Shown: positions 1 through 5,303 of the stretch, one piece after another
Layout: each line of letters begins with the position of its first letter
Position numbering within the stretch: the first letter of the stretch is position 1
DNA from: an uncultured Sulfurovum sp.
GTDB taxonomy: Bacteria; Campylobacterota; Campylobacteria; Campylobacterales; Sulfurovaceae
Reading direction: 5' to 3'
DNA: 6,216 bases
NCBI GenBank assembly: GCA_902727905.1
Contig: CACVAR010000164.1
Coordinates: 1 to 6,216 of the forward strand
Notes under the pieces: generated by a model
What the model was told of the DNA's origin: nothing
The model's database searches: none
What the model saw: only the letters and a program-made list of their open reading frames with translations
Program-made: the position numbers and the translations under genes

Positions 1-3
1 GGA

Positions 4-12
4 ATTATATCA
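4..12 (-). promoter_or_regulatory. Extended -10 promoter reading off the left edge
   Basis: On the minus strand these bases read TGATATAAT, a perfect TATAAT hexamer preceded by a TGn extension, the usual strong core in Campylobacterota sigma-70 promoters, which often lack a clear -35. No good -35 is visible. The transcription start would lie just outside the window, so a further minus-strand gene probably follows the rhodanese gene and has its own promoter. A chance match in AT-rich DNA is possible. Confidence 0.4.
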
Positions 13-47
13 CATGCGATTTATGAGAAGGAGCTAAGTGTACTTTA

Positions 48-446
48 CTACTTAACTACTTTTTCCCCAGCTTTAATCCAACCATTCTCTATTCCACCTT
101 GAAGCTCATAGACATTGGTAAAGCCCATGCTTAAAAGACCTTCACCCAAAACGCTAGTTCGTGAAGCATGCGCACAGTAAATAATAAATGGCGCTGATTT
201 GTCTTTAACTAAAGTTCCTAAAGTAAAAAAGAAATCAGCTAATAAAGGTTGTCCTTGCTCATTAAAGAATGTCACTTTATGTGAACCCTCAATAATTCCA
301 ATATCATCCCACTCACCCTGAGTACGAATGTCAATAATAGGTACGCCATCTTTTTGTAACTCTTTAAACTCATAAGCAGCAATACTTTTGAACTCTGCCA
401 AGAGACTCATCGTTAATAATGCTGTTACTAATAACATCTTTTTCAT
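48..446 (-). CDS. Exported single-domain rhodanese-like protein
   Basis: The 132-residue product starts with a signal peptide (MKK, then a hydrophobic stretch to about residue 16, likely cut after LLA at 17), so it should be periplasmic. The rest is one rhodanese fold: the substrate-side motif IIDIRTQGEW at 37-46, the active-site loop CAHASR with Cys91 and Arg96 matching the C-x4-R loop, and the closing ELQGGIENGW at 114-123. Rhodaneses carry sulfur as a cysteine persulfide; the donor and acceptor here cannot be told from sequence. The catalytic cysteine is present, so it should be active. The start is backed by AGGA seven bases upstream. It is the last gene of the tlyA-ribF-rhodanese run, 20 nt after ribF, and is probably cotranscribed. 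A periplasmic role in sulfur or thiol metabolism would fit a sulfur-oxidising relative, but that is inference. Confidence 0.88.
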   Translation of the reverse strand: MKKMLLVTALLTMSLLAEFKSIAAYEFKELQKDGVPIIDIRTQGEWDDIGIIEGSHKVTFFNEQGQPLLADFFFTLGTLVKDKSAPFIIYCAHASRTSVLGEGLLSMGFTNVYELQGGIENGWIKAGEKVVK

Positions 447-466
447 GTAAATATCCTTTTATAAAT

Positions 467-1264
467 TTATATGCTCTTAGCTTGAATAATATCTAAATTA
501 ATCTGTGTTTTTAGGGCTTCTAAGCTATCAAACTTTCTATTTTCACGTATGAATGCTACAAATTCAACCCAAACTTTACCTTTTAGAACACCTATATCTT
601 TCCCTATGACATGTGTTTCTATCGCAAAGGAACCATCTGTTGTGACACGAAAGCCTATAAAAGAGACTGACTTTAACCACTCATTACCAACTTTTGTTCG
701 AGTGGCATAAACGCCCTCTTTAGGTAAGTCATAGTCATAAACATTCAAGTTTAACGTTGCAACAAGTTTGTTTTTTCCTAAACCTTGCCCTGAAACTACT
801 CGACCATCTATCTTATAAGCTCTATCAAGCAATTGATTAACAAGTTCAATATTTCCAGTTGCTACTTCTGCTTTTATAAAGCGCGAATGTACCGAGATAC
901 CTTTTGACTTCACCTCATCTACAACAACGACTTCAGCATCAAAAAGTTTTTTTAGTATTTGAACATTGCCTTCTTTTTTATAACCAAAACCAAAATCATA
1001 ACCCACTACTATCTTTTCAAGTTTTGGAAAATCTGTTTTTAATTTACTAACAAACTCTTTAGCTTTTAATCCCCGAATATACTCAAAATGGTAAAAAAAA
1101 CAAGGCTGATTTATATATAATGAACGTTTATACCCTGGCGTTAAATAACCTCCATTACGTTCAATAATCACCACAGCTTCTACTTGGTTAATGAGTGCTT
1201 TATGTCCCAAATGAATTCCATCAAAAGACCCAATAGCGATTGATTTTATGTTGTTTTTGTACAA
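467..1264 (-). CDS. ribF: Bifunctional riboflavin kinase / FAD synthetase
   Basis: RibF makes FMN from riboflavin and ATP, then FAD from FMN and ATP, in the cytoplasm. The N-terminal nucleotidyltransferase half carries IAIGSFDGIHLGH (9-21), the HxGH-type adenylylation motif, and GYDFGFGYKKEGN (88-100). HSRFIK (126-131) stands where SSTxIR is usual, followed by the G-N-I-E-L-V-N-Q-L-L helix. The kinase half has GQGLGKNKLVATLNL (159-173), a divergent form of the GxxxGxPTAN loop, EGVYAT (183-188), the likely catalytic Glu216 in ETH, and a C-terminal helix FDSLEALKTQI. At 265 residues it is slightly shorter than typical RibF (about 280-310). The start must be TTG at 1264: in this frame the tlyA stop codon lies only two codons upstream (TAA CAT TTG), and AGGA sits eight bases before the TTG inside the last codons of tlyA. 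Translation is therefore probably coupled to tlyA. Confidence 0.93.
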   Translation of the reverse strand: MYKNNIKSIAIGSFDGIHLGHKALINQVEAVVIIERNGGYLTPGYKRSLYINQPCFFYHFEYIRGLKAKEFVSKLKTDFPKLEKIVVGYDFGFGYKKEGNVQILKKLFDAEVVVVDEVKSKGISVHSRFIKAEVATGNIELVNQLLDRAYKIDGRVVSGQGLGKNKLVATLNLNVYDYDLPKEGVYATRTKVGNEWLKSVSFIGFRVTTDGSFAIETHVIGKDIGVLKGKVWVEFVAFIRENRKFDSLEALKTQINLDIIQAKSI

Positions 1265-1267
1265 ATG

Positions 1268-1975
1268 TTATTTCCTAAAATGATATATATACTCAATATT
1301 TCCAGATTTTCCAGCCAATTTTGAAAGCGTACTGTAACATAACTCCCAGCCTAACGCTTTTGTTTTCTCTTCAAATCTTTCTTTAGCTTCTTCAATAACA
1401 CTTTGGTCTACCACAACCCCACGGCTGTCACGCTTAACAGCTCTTCCAACTTCAAACTGAGGTTTAAAAAGCAGTATCATGTCACACATGGCTAAACTAT
1501 CTATGGCATCAATAATCTGTAAAATAGAAATGAAAGAGACATCACAAGTCACTATCTCAAAAGGTTTACTAGGCTTAAAATCACGTACATCAGTCTCTTC
1601 AAATATGGCTACTTTTTCGTTATTTCGTAAAGAGTGGTGTAGTTGATTTGAACCCACATCTACACAAGATACTTCGGCTACTTCGTTTTCTAAAAGTATT
1701 TGTACAAAACCACCTGTACTTGAACCTATGTCTACAGCCCTTTTAGCTCTTAAATCCATAGCATACTCTTCTAAAAAAAGTTCCAGTTTTTTAGCTGCCC
1801 TACTAACATAGAACTTCTCTTCATCTATGTCTATGTTTGAGCTTTCATCACATTTCAAAGAGGCTTTAGCCACTACCCCATCAACAAAAACTTTTCCACG
1901 TTTTATAGCATCCAAGGCACGATTTCTACTCTCAAAAAAACCTTTTTCTACTAAATATTTATCTAGTCTGACCAT
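1268..1975 (-). CDS. tlyA: TlyA family 23S rRNA cytidine 2'-O-methyltransferase
   Basis: TlyA uses S-adenosylmethionine to methylate ribose 2'-OH groups of rRNA cytidines, and its activity sets sensitivity to capreomycin-type drugs. I start it at the ATG at 1975 (235 residues), because homologues begin with M-x-R-L-D and AAGGA lies 12 bases upstream. The longer in-frame ATG at 1987 (239 residues) directly abuts that AAGGA with no spacer. Numbering from the longer form: an S4 RNA-binding domain at about 7-65 (RLDKYLVEKGFFESR...GKVFVDG), then an FtsJ-like methyltransferase with the SAM loop AVDIGSSTGGF (84-94), acidic D110, and a probable K-D-K-E tetrad at Lys66 or 67, Asp149, Lys175 and Glu232 (SGNIEYI). 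The short termini resemble type I TlyA, known to modify only 23S C1920, rather than the longer mycobacterial type II; that assignment is inference. It is the first gene of the operon with ribF. Confidence 0.92.
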   Translation of the reverse strand: MVRLDKYLVEKGFFESRNRALDAIKRGKVFVDGVVAKASLKCDESSNIDIDEEKFYVSRAAKKLELFLEEYAMDLRAKRAVDIGSSTGGFVQILLENEVAEVSCVDVGSNQLHHSLRNNEKVAIFEETDVRDFKPSKPFEIVTCDVSFISILQIIDAIDSLAMCDMILLFKPQFEVGRAVKRDSRGVVVDQSVIEEAKERFEEKTKALGWELCYSTLSKLAGKSGNIEYIYHFRK

Positions 1976-2026
1976 ACTTGTAGTCATTCCTTTTTCTTTA
2001 ACTCTAATAGTTATTTTTAATGTGCT

Positions 2027-2035
2027 ATTTTAACA
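2027..2035 (-). promoter_or_regulatory. Candidate tlyA operon promoter (extended -10)
   Basis: On the minus strand this reads TGTTAAAAT, a TGn-extended -10 hexamer TAAAAT about 50 bases before the tlyA start. No clear -35 is present. An alternative is a perfect minus-strand TATAAT at 2139-2144, which would give a leader of about 160 nt running through part of the inverted-repeat element. Both are chance-prone in such AT-rich DNA. Confidence 0.35.
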
Positions 2036-2039
2036 TATT

Positions 2040-2045
2040 TATAAT
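2040..2045 (+). promoter_or_regulatory. Candidate plus-strand -10 reading into the inverted-repeat element
   Basis: A perfect TATAAT on the plus strand, back to back with the candidate tlyA promoter. A transcript starting near 2052 would carry the whole element at 2101-2226 as an untranslated leader or separate small RNA. There is no convincing -35. Confidence 0.25.
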
Positions 2046-2100
2046 AGAGTTCTTGTATAAGTTTAAAGTTAATTTATCGTCAAAAAATTGGAGGGTTAGA

Positions 2101-2226
2101 AAAGATACTGAGTTGAAATCATATTTCAAAAAGGGAGTATTATACAAAGGAGGATGTGAATTAAATTCTAAAATACCTCAACTCAATGGAATCTTTCAAA
2201 GGAGTAATTTTCGATTCCGTATCTTT
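2101..2226. repeat. Inverted-repeat element with competing stems (structured RNA or MITE-like remnant)
   Basis: The ends are complementary: AAAGATAC (2101-2108) pairs perfectly with GTATCTTT (2219-2226). The stem continues inward to 2118/2209 with one mismatch and two G-T pairs, giving 17 of 18 paired positions. Inside, TTGAAAT (2113-2119) also forms a perfect 7-bp hairpin with ATTTCAA (2123-2129), and TGAGTTGA (2109-2116) is a perfect complement of TCAACTCA (2178-2185). A near-direct repeat, TTTCAAA(AA)GGGAGTA, lies at 2124-2139 and 2194-2206. No transposase, clear target duplication or convincing coding frame is visible. It occupies most of the 300-bp gap between tlyA and the next gene. It may be a small structured RNA or leader, a palindromic repeat family member, or a miniature mobile element; I cannot choose from one copy. 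Confidence 0.45.
2146..2159 (+). promoter_or_regulatory. Orphan perfect Shine-Dalgarno followed by ATGTGA
   Basis: AAAGGAGG (2146-2153), complementary to the conserved 3' end of 16S rRNA, is followed directly by ATG and TGA. No open frame starts at a normal spacing downstream. It is the strongest ribosome-binding match in the window yet appears to serve no gene. Confidence 0.3.
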
Positions 2227-2237
2227 CATGAAATTAT

Positions 2238-2243
2238 TATAAT
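2238..2243 (+). promoter_or_regulatory. -10 box for the small membrane-protein gene
   Basis: A perfect TATAAT lies about 45 bases upstream of the first ATG of the next gene, within the run ATTATTATAATATAAC. A start near 2250 would exclude the inverted-repeat element from the mRNA. The -35 region is weak. Confidence 0.4.
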
Positions 2244-2288
2244 ATAACTATATAAACAAATGGACAATTAAAAGTAAACGATAAGTTA

Positions 2289-2594
2289 ATGCTAATGAAA
2301 AATAATACAACAAGGGCATTATTAAAAAGAAAGTATAATTTACCAAAAGGAATCATCATGTGCTTTATTTTAACCATCGTTCTGTTTGTTTTTGCCATTG
2401 AAAACCTGCTTATAGAGAATTGGGTTACGGGAGGGGTTCAATTTATTATTGCTCTTGGATTTTTACTCTTGCTTATCTCAAACATGCGACGTACGCATTG
2501 TGAGCGAAATGGAACTTGTTATACTGGGTGTTCTGTAACCAATTGGATAAGTTCTTTGTTTAAAAAAGATCATAACAAGACATCCAAAGAATAA
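2289..2594 (+). CDS. Small two-helix membrane protein with cysteine cluster, unknown function
   Basis: I do not recognise this 101-residue protein. It has a basic N-terminus (RALLKRKYNLPKG, 9-21), a first membrane segment at about 22-37, a short loop ENLLIEN, a second segment at about 46-64, then a basic tail. By the positive-inside rule (KRK before helix 1, RR after helix 2) both ends should be cytoplasmic. The tail carries C71-x5-C77-x3-C81 with H70, which could bind a metal or form disulfides. Three starts are possible. ATG 2289 and ATG 2295 have only weak ribosome sites. ATG 2358 (Met24) has an excellent AAGGA six bases upstream and would give a 78-residue protein beginning right at helix 1. 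I keep the long form because the added stretch supplies a sensible basic N-terminus, but the short form is a serious alternative. The gene probably has its own promoter. Confidence 0.65.
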   Translation: MLMKNNTTRALLKRKYNLPKGIIMCFILTIVLFVFAIENLLIENWVTGGVQFIIALGFLLLLISNMRRTHCERNGTCYTGCSVTNWISSLFKKDHNKTSKE

Positions 2595-2617
2595 GCCTAA
2601 ATATTTTAGACCAATAG

Positions 2618-2626
2618 TGATATAAT
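2618..2626 (+). promoter_or_regulatory. Extended -10 promoter for the FtsK-like gene; decides its start
   Basis: TGATATAAT is a TGn-extended perfect -10, identical to the one at the left edge of the window. The hexamer overlaps the upstream ATG at 2625, so transcripts made here would begin near 2633 and could not use that codon. This points to the ATG at 2655 as the real start, with a leader of about 22 nt. Confidence 0.55.
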
Positions 2627-2654
2627 GCAAAAAAATACGAAACTAGGTACAACA

Positions 2655-3452
2655 ATGGCAAACAAAAATGAAAACTATACATTCCCATGGGGATTTCACT
2701 TAGGAGATTTAGTAGCTAAAGATAATGGTAAAATGCCTTTATATACCCCTTCTAATGATGGTGGATTTTGTCTACTTTATGACAAAGTATCTGAAAAACA
2801 AGTTGATACCATGTTAGAGAGCCTTTGTCTTGAACTACTTTCAAGTATGCCACATGAGAGTTTAAAAGTAAATCTTTTTGATTTTGGGAAAAAGAAGTTT
2901 TATAACCTTTCACCCTTACAGTACATGCATCTTTACCAAGTTTCATACAATGACAAAATGATTTCAGCACATTTTGAGGAGATAGAAGAAACCATTATTT
3001 CACGACATCAAGAGATACTCTGCTGTAACAGACAAACAATTAATGAACATAACCAAAAGTCAAAAATAAAAATGAACTATCATTTGGTTTTACTCAATTT
3101 AGATAACTTTCCAAATGATGATGTCGAACTAAGAAGAATTAATAACTTTCTTGAGTCAGCTGTAATTGCTGGTGTTTATGTCATTGCTTTTGGTTATCAA
3201 GAGATGAAAGAGAGTCCTAATGCAGGAGTTCAAGCCATTTTAAAACATTTCAAAAACATTAACATACGTGACAATAAATTTGAAATTACCAAAGAAGTTT
3301 TCGAATTTACAGAACTGTTAGTAGACCATGAGTTTGAAGCACTTGACCTTGACAAAGATGCCCTACTTCAAGAGACACTTACAGGTGCAAACCTTGAAGC
3401 CCATATGGACTCAGAAAACATCAAACTAGAAACAGATACTAGAGTGAAATAA
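2655..3452 (+). CDS. FtsK/SpoIIIE-like protein lacking a Walker A motif
   Basis: This 265-residue protein (275 if begun at ATG 2625) looks like an FtsK/SpoIIIE/EssC-type ATPase core with lost catalytic motifs. Numbering from 2625: FPWGFHLGDLV (20-30) matches the entry strand of such domains. GGFCLLYDKVSEKQ (46-59) sits where the Walker A loop should be but lacks GxxGxGK[ST]. SLCLELLSSMP then KVNLFDFG (66-88) matches the following helix and strand. EEIEETIISRHQEIL (118-132) parallels the LxxEMxRR helix. YHLVLLNLDNF (152-162) matches Walker B, with D160 kept and Asn161 replacing the catalytic Glu. FLESAVIAGVYVIAF (175-189) matches the RAxGIHLxxAT strand. No DNA-translocase tail or membrane segment is present. 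The start at 2655 has AGG seven bases upstream and suits the promoter at 2618-2626. Similarity is at pattern level from memory; a non-hydrolysing partner or scaffold is inference. ppnP follows 24 nt later. Confidence 0.6.
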   Translation: MANKNENYTFPWGFHLGDLVAKDNGKMPLYTPSNDGGFCLLYDKVSEKQVDTMLESLCLELLSSMPHESLKVNLFDFGKKKFYNLSPLQYMHLYQVSYNDKMISAHFEEIEETIISRHQEILCCNRQTINEHNQKSKIKMNYHLVLLNLDNFPNDDVELRRINNFLESAVIAGVYVIAFGYQEMKESPNAGVQAILKHFKNINIRDNKFEITKEVFEFTELLVDHEFEALDLDKDALLQETLTGANLEAHMDSENIKLETDTRVK

Positions 3453-3476
3453 CCAATCAAAACGAGAAGGAAAAAA

Positions 3477-3785
3477 ATGAATTTTGACAATGTAAGCGTA
3501 GAAATAAAAGGAAATAGCTACTTTGATGGAGCTGTAACAAGTAGAACAATCAACTTTGCTGATGGTAGTCGAAAAACCTTAGGTTTTATGGCAGCTGGTG
3601 AATATACTTTTGGTACAGAAGCTGCTGAACTTATGGAAGTAACTGCTGGTCAACTTGACTACAAATTAGATGGAGAAACAGAATGGTCAACAGCCAATAC
3701 TGGTGAGAGCTTTAATGTACCTGCAAACTCAAAGTTTCAAGTCAATGCAAAAGGTATGGTAGACTACTGTTGTTCTTACCTCTAG
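3477..3785 (+). CDS. ppnP: Pyrimidine/purine nucleoside phosphorylase PpnP (YaiE family)
   Basis: PpnP is a small cupin-like beta-barrel enzyme that splits many nucleosides (adenosine, guanosine, inosine, uridine, cytidine, thymidine, xanthosine) with phosphate into base and ribose-1-phosphate. The 102-residue product matches the E. coli YaiE pattern throughout: YFDGAVTSRTI (15-25), GFMAAGEYTFGTEAAELMEVTAG (36-58), TEWSTANTGESFNVPANSKFQV (68-89), and a C-terminal C-C-S-Y-L where E. coli has C-R-Y-L. It is eight residues longer than YaiE, mostly at the N-terminus and in the first loop. The ATG has a strong AAGGA five or six bases upstream. It lies 24 nt after the FtsK-like gene with no TATAAT between them, so the two may share a transcript; a functional link is not obvious. 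Expected to be a soluble cytoplasmic enzyme of nucleoside salvage. Confidence 0.92.
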   Translation: MNFDNVSVEIKGNSYFDGAVTSRTINFADGSRKTLGFMAAGEYTFGTEAAELMEVTAGQLDYKLDGETEWSTANTGESFNVPANSKFQVNAKGMVDYCCSYL

Positions 3786-3816
3786 TTCTATAAAGTAGTT
3801 AACGACTGTTCCACTC

Positions 3817-3839
3817 GTTCCCATATAAGATATGGGAAC
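3817..3839 (+). terminator. Perfect 10-bp hairpin downstream of ppnP, without a T tract
   Basis: GTTCCCATAT and ATATGGGAAC form a perfect 10-bp stem around the loop AAG, 31 bases after the ppnP stop. The stem is followed on the plus strand by seven A residues rather than T residues, and the reverse direction lacks a T tract as well. It is therefore not a textbook intrinsic terminator. It could be a factor-dependent terminator, an mRNA-end stabiliser, or an operator for the promoter 43 bases further on. Confidence 0.4.
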
Positions 3840-3881
3840 AAAAAAATCTCTTCCATTCTCTCACCCTTCCAACTGCTCTTA

Positions 3882-3890
3882 TGCTATAAT
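3882..3890 (+). promoter_or_regulatory. Extended -10 promoter for the coiled-coil membrane protein gene
   Basis: TGCTATAAT is a TGn-extended perfect -10. Transcription would start near 3897, 20 bases before the ATG at 3917. No clear -35 is visible. Confidence 0.55.
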
Positions 3891-3916
3891 TTCTAAAACT
3901 ATCATTAGGAAAAAAA

Positions 3917-4396
3917 ATGAATTTTGAATTTACAGCTGAAACGGTTTTACTTATTATCGCAGGTATTCTTTTTGGAGGACTACTTTCATATATAAGATCG
4001 TACATCATTCTTAGAAAGCATAAAAAAGAGCTAAAAGAGTACAAAGACCATTTAGATAGACAAATGAAAATAACCAATACTGGTAATAGCGCACTGGTTA
4101 CTGAACTCGAAAAAATGAAACAAGACAACGAAAACCTTAGAATTTCAGTACAAACTTTAAATCAAAAACCAGGACGTGCTGAACTGAGACTTCTTAACAT
4201 CTATGATGCTGCATTAAGAAAAATGATGGCACAAGCACCTGGGTTTTCAACAGCATGGGAAAACTCTTTACAAGAAGCAGAGCGAGAGTATGAAGCAAAT
4301 GAAAGTGGATTAAAGAGCATTGTTTCTAAAGTATTTGGTTCTGGAACAGGTGTTGTAAACGATAATAATAACATTCAGCAGATAGAAAATAAGTAA
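3917..4396 (+). CDS. Membrane-anchored coiled-coil protein, unknown function
   Basis: The 159-residue product has a single hydrophobic segment at about 8-32 with no cleavage site, followed by RKHKK, so it is probably an N-terminally anchored protein with its body in the cytoplasm. Residues 33-83 are charged and heptad-like (KELKEYKDHLDRQ..., ELEKMKQDNENLRISVQTL), predicting a coiled coil and likely self-association. After that comes a region with the look of a conserved domain, GRAELRLLNIYDAALRKMM then APGFSTAWENSLQEAEREY (86-125), and a disordered Asn-rich tail. The general layout recalls YhcB/ZapG-type anchored coiled coils, but the sequence does not match that family as I know it, so I give no name. 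The ATG has AGGA six bases upstream and its own extended -10 promoter. The gene is separated from ppnP by a hairpin and probably monocistronic. Confidence 0.8.
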   Translation: MNFEFTAETVLLIIAGILFGGLLSYIRSYIILRKHKKELKEYKDHLDRQMKITNTGNSALVTELEKMKQDNENLRISVQTLNQKPGRAELRLLNIYDAALRKMMAQAPGFSTAWENSLQEAEREYEANESGLKSIVSKVFGSGTGVVNDNNNIQQIENK

Positions 4397-4400
4397 AACC

Positions 4401-4429
4401 TTTACAAAAATTCTTTTTTGCCATATAAT
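4401..4429 (+). promoter_or_regulatory. Near-consensus sigma-70 promoter for the cysteine-tailed lipoprotein gene
   Basis: TTTACA (4401-4406) and TATAAT (4424-4429) are separated by exactly 17 bases, one of two -35/-10 pairs in the window close to full consensus. The start would fall near 4436, about 19 bases before the ATG. It lies directly behind the stop of the preceding gene. Confidence 0.65.
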
Positions 4430-4454
4430 ATAAAAAAACAAAAAAGGATTTTTT

Positions 4455-5198
4455 ATGTTAAGACTATTTTTAACTTCGTTTATACTTCTCTTTCTTACAG
4501 CTTGTATGCCTTCTTCAAGCATACTCATTTCAGAAAAAGAAAGACCTGCAGGGCTAGATGAATCTAGCATTTTAAAAATCACTATTCCTGTTAGAGAACA
4601 AGGCTACAGTAACTTTGATACTCAAGTTCTTGATACAAAAGAAGCCCTCGAGACTTTTCTAACAACCATTAAAAAGCAAAAGAACTGGAATAAAAAAGAA
4701 AACTTCATTGACTCTTTAACACTTAAACCCATTGACTTCCAAAAATATAACCTTTTACTCTACCGTATGACAGAAAACTCTGGATCTACAGTCTTATCTG
4801 TTGATGCGCCTAAAGGAACCAAAGAACATGCACTCATAGAAATAGGTCGAGATAAACCAAACATTGGTACGGCTGACATGGCATACTATGCCCTTGCCTA
4901 CAAAGTAGCTAAAAGTGTTAAAGACATTACGTTTGACAATGGTTTAAAAAAACATATTATTAAAAATAAAAGCCTTAATATAGAGGAAAAGAAAACAACT
5001 GAAGTACCAAAAGAGTGTTTAGAATGGTATGATGGTTGTAATAACTGTGGACGGGTTGGTGATGCTGATGATGTCGTTTGTACAGAACGTTATTGTGTGC
5101 ATAAAGATAAGTTTAAGTGTACTAAATGGAAAGATGACAACTTCAAACCTACAAAAGGAAATGAACTCCCTCAATCTAAACAAACCATTGAAAAGTAA
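4455..5198 (+). CDS. Lipoprotein with a six-cysteine WYDGCNxC tail
   Basis: This 247-residue protein has a lipoprotein signal ending in the lipobox L-T-A-C (14-17), so Cys17 should be lipidated and the protein held on a membrane facing the periplasm or outside. Residues about 40-165 look like a beta-rich domain: TKEALETFL (61-69), IDFQKYNLLLYRMTENSGS, ALIEIGRDKPN, then a strand before DITFDNG. The order, especially a D-F-x-K-hydrophobic strand and a late P before the last strands, recalls PrcB-C-like domains of protease-associated proteins; this is weak, from memory. The tail has six cysteines, C188, C195, C198, C209, C214 and C222, opening with CLEWYDGCNNC. Such WYDGCNxC modules recur at the ends of bacterial secreted proteins and plausibly form three disulfides. 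A protease-inhibitor role would suit both parts but is speculation. The ATG has AAGGA six bases upstream; a promoter precedes and a terminator follows, so it is monocistronic. Confidence 0.82.
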   Translation: MLRLFLTSFILLFLTACMPSSSILISEKERPAGLDESSILKITIPVREQGYSNFDTQVLDTKEALETFLTTIKKQKNWNKKENFIDSLTLKPIDFQKYNLLLYRMTENSGSTVLSVDAPKGTKEHALIEIGRDKPNIGTADMAYYALAYKVAKSVKDITFDNGLKKHIIKNKSLNIEEKKTTEVPKECLEWYDGCNNCGRVGDADDVVCTERYCVHKDKFKCTKWKDDNFKPTKGNELPQSKQTIEK

Positions 5199-5201
5199 TC
5201 C

Positions 5202-5234
5202 GTTAAGCTAATAACTTTAGCTTAACTTCTTCCC
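5202..5234 (+). terminator. Intrinsic terminator of the cysteine-tailed lipoprotein gene
   Basis: GTTAAGCTAA (5202-5211) and TTAGCTTAAC (5217-5226) form a perfect 10-bp stem around the five-base loop TAACT, followed by a T-rich run TTCTTCCC. It begins four bases after the stop codon. The stem is AT-rich, as is usual for low-GC genomes, and the T run is broken by C residues. Confidence 0.65.
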
Positions 5235-5263
5235 TTGAAAAAATTATCTAAACCAAGTATAAT
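5235..5263 (+). promoter_or_regulatory. Near-consensus sigma-70 promoter for the second lipoprotein gene
   Basis: TTGAAA (5235-5240, five of six consensus bases) and TATAAT (5258-5263) stand 17 bases apart. The start would be near 5270, inside a 7-bp inverted repeat AAATGAT/ATCATTT (5265-5271 and 5276-5282) that could act as an operator or a 5' hairpin. The promoter abuts the preceding terminator. Confidence 0.65.
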
Positions 5264-5303
5264 AAAATGATATAAATCATTTATTCAAAGGGAAATAGAA
5301 AGA

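Noticed and set aside
1..37. Possible 3' end of a plus-strand gene ending in a TAA at 35-37
   Set aside because: Only 11 codons are visible (ending RFMRRS) with no recognisable motif; the minus-strand promoter signal explains the stretch at least as well.
1827..2033. Plus-strand frame of 68 codons opposite the tlyA 5' end
   Set aside because: It is antisense to the conserved S4 domain, lacks a ribosome site and has no family features.
2161..2229. Minus-strand 22-codon frame starting MKDTESK within the inverted-repeat element
   Set aside because: No ribosome site before the ATG; its similarity to the plus-strand KDTELK is only a result of the inverted repeat.
2020..2247. Plus-strand open frame of 75 codons in the gap after tlyA
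   Set aside because: It has no ribosome site, begins inside the candidate tlyA promoter, has no recognisable motif and is mostly the inverted-repeat element translated.
3799..4128. Minus-strand frame of 109 codons opposite the coiled-coil gene
   Set aside because: The plus-strand gene has a promoter, a good ribosome site and a sensible membrane-plus-coiled-coil layout; the antisense frame has none of these.
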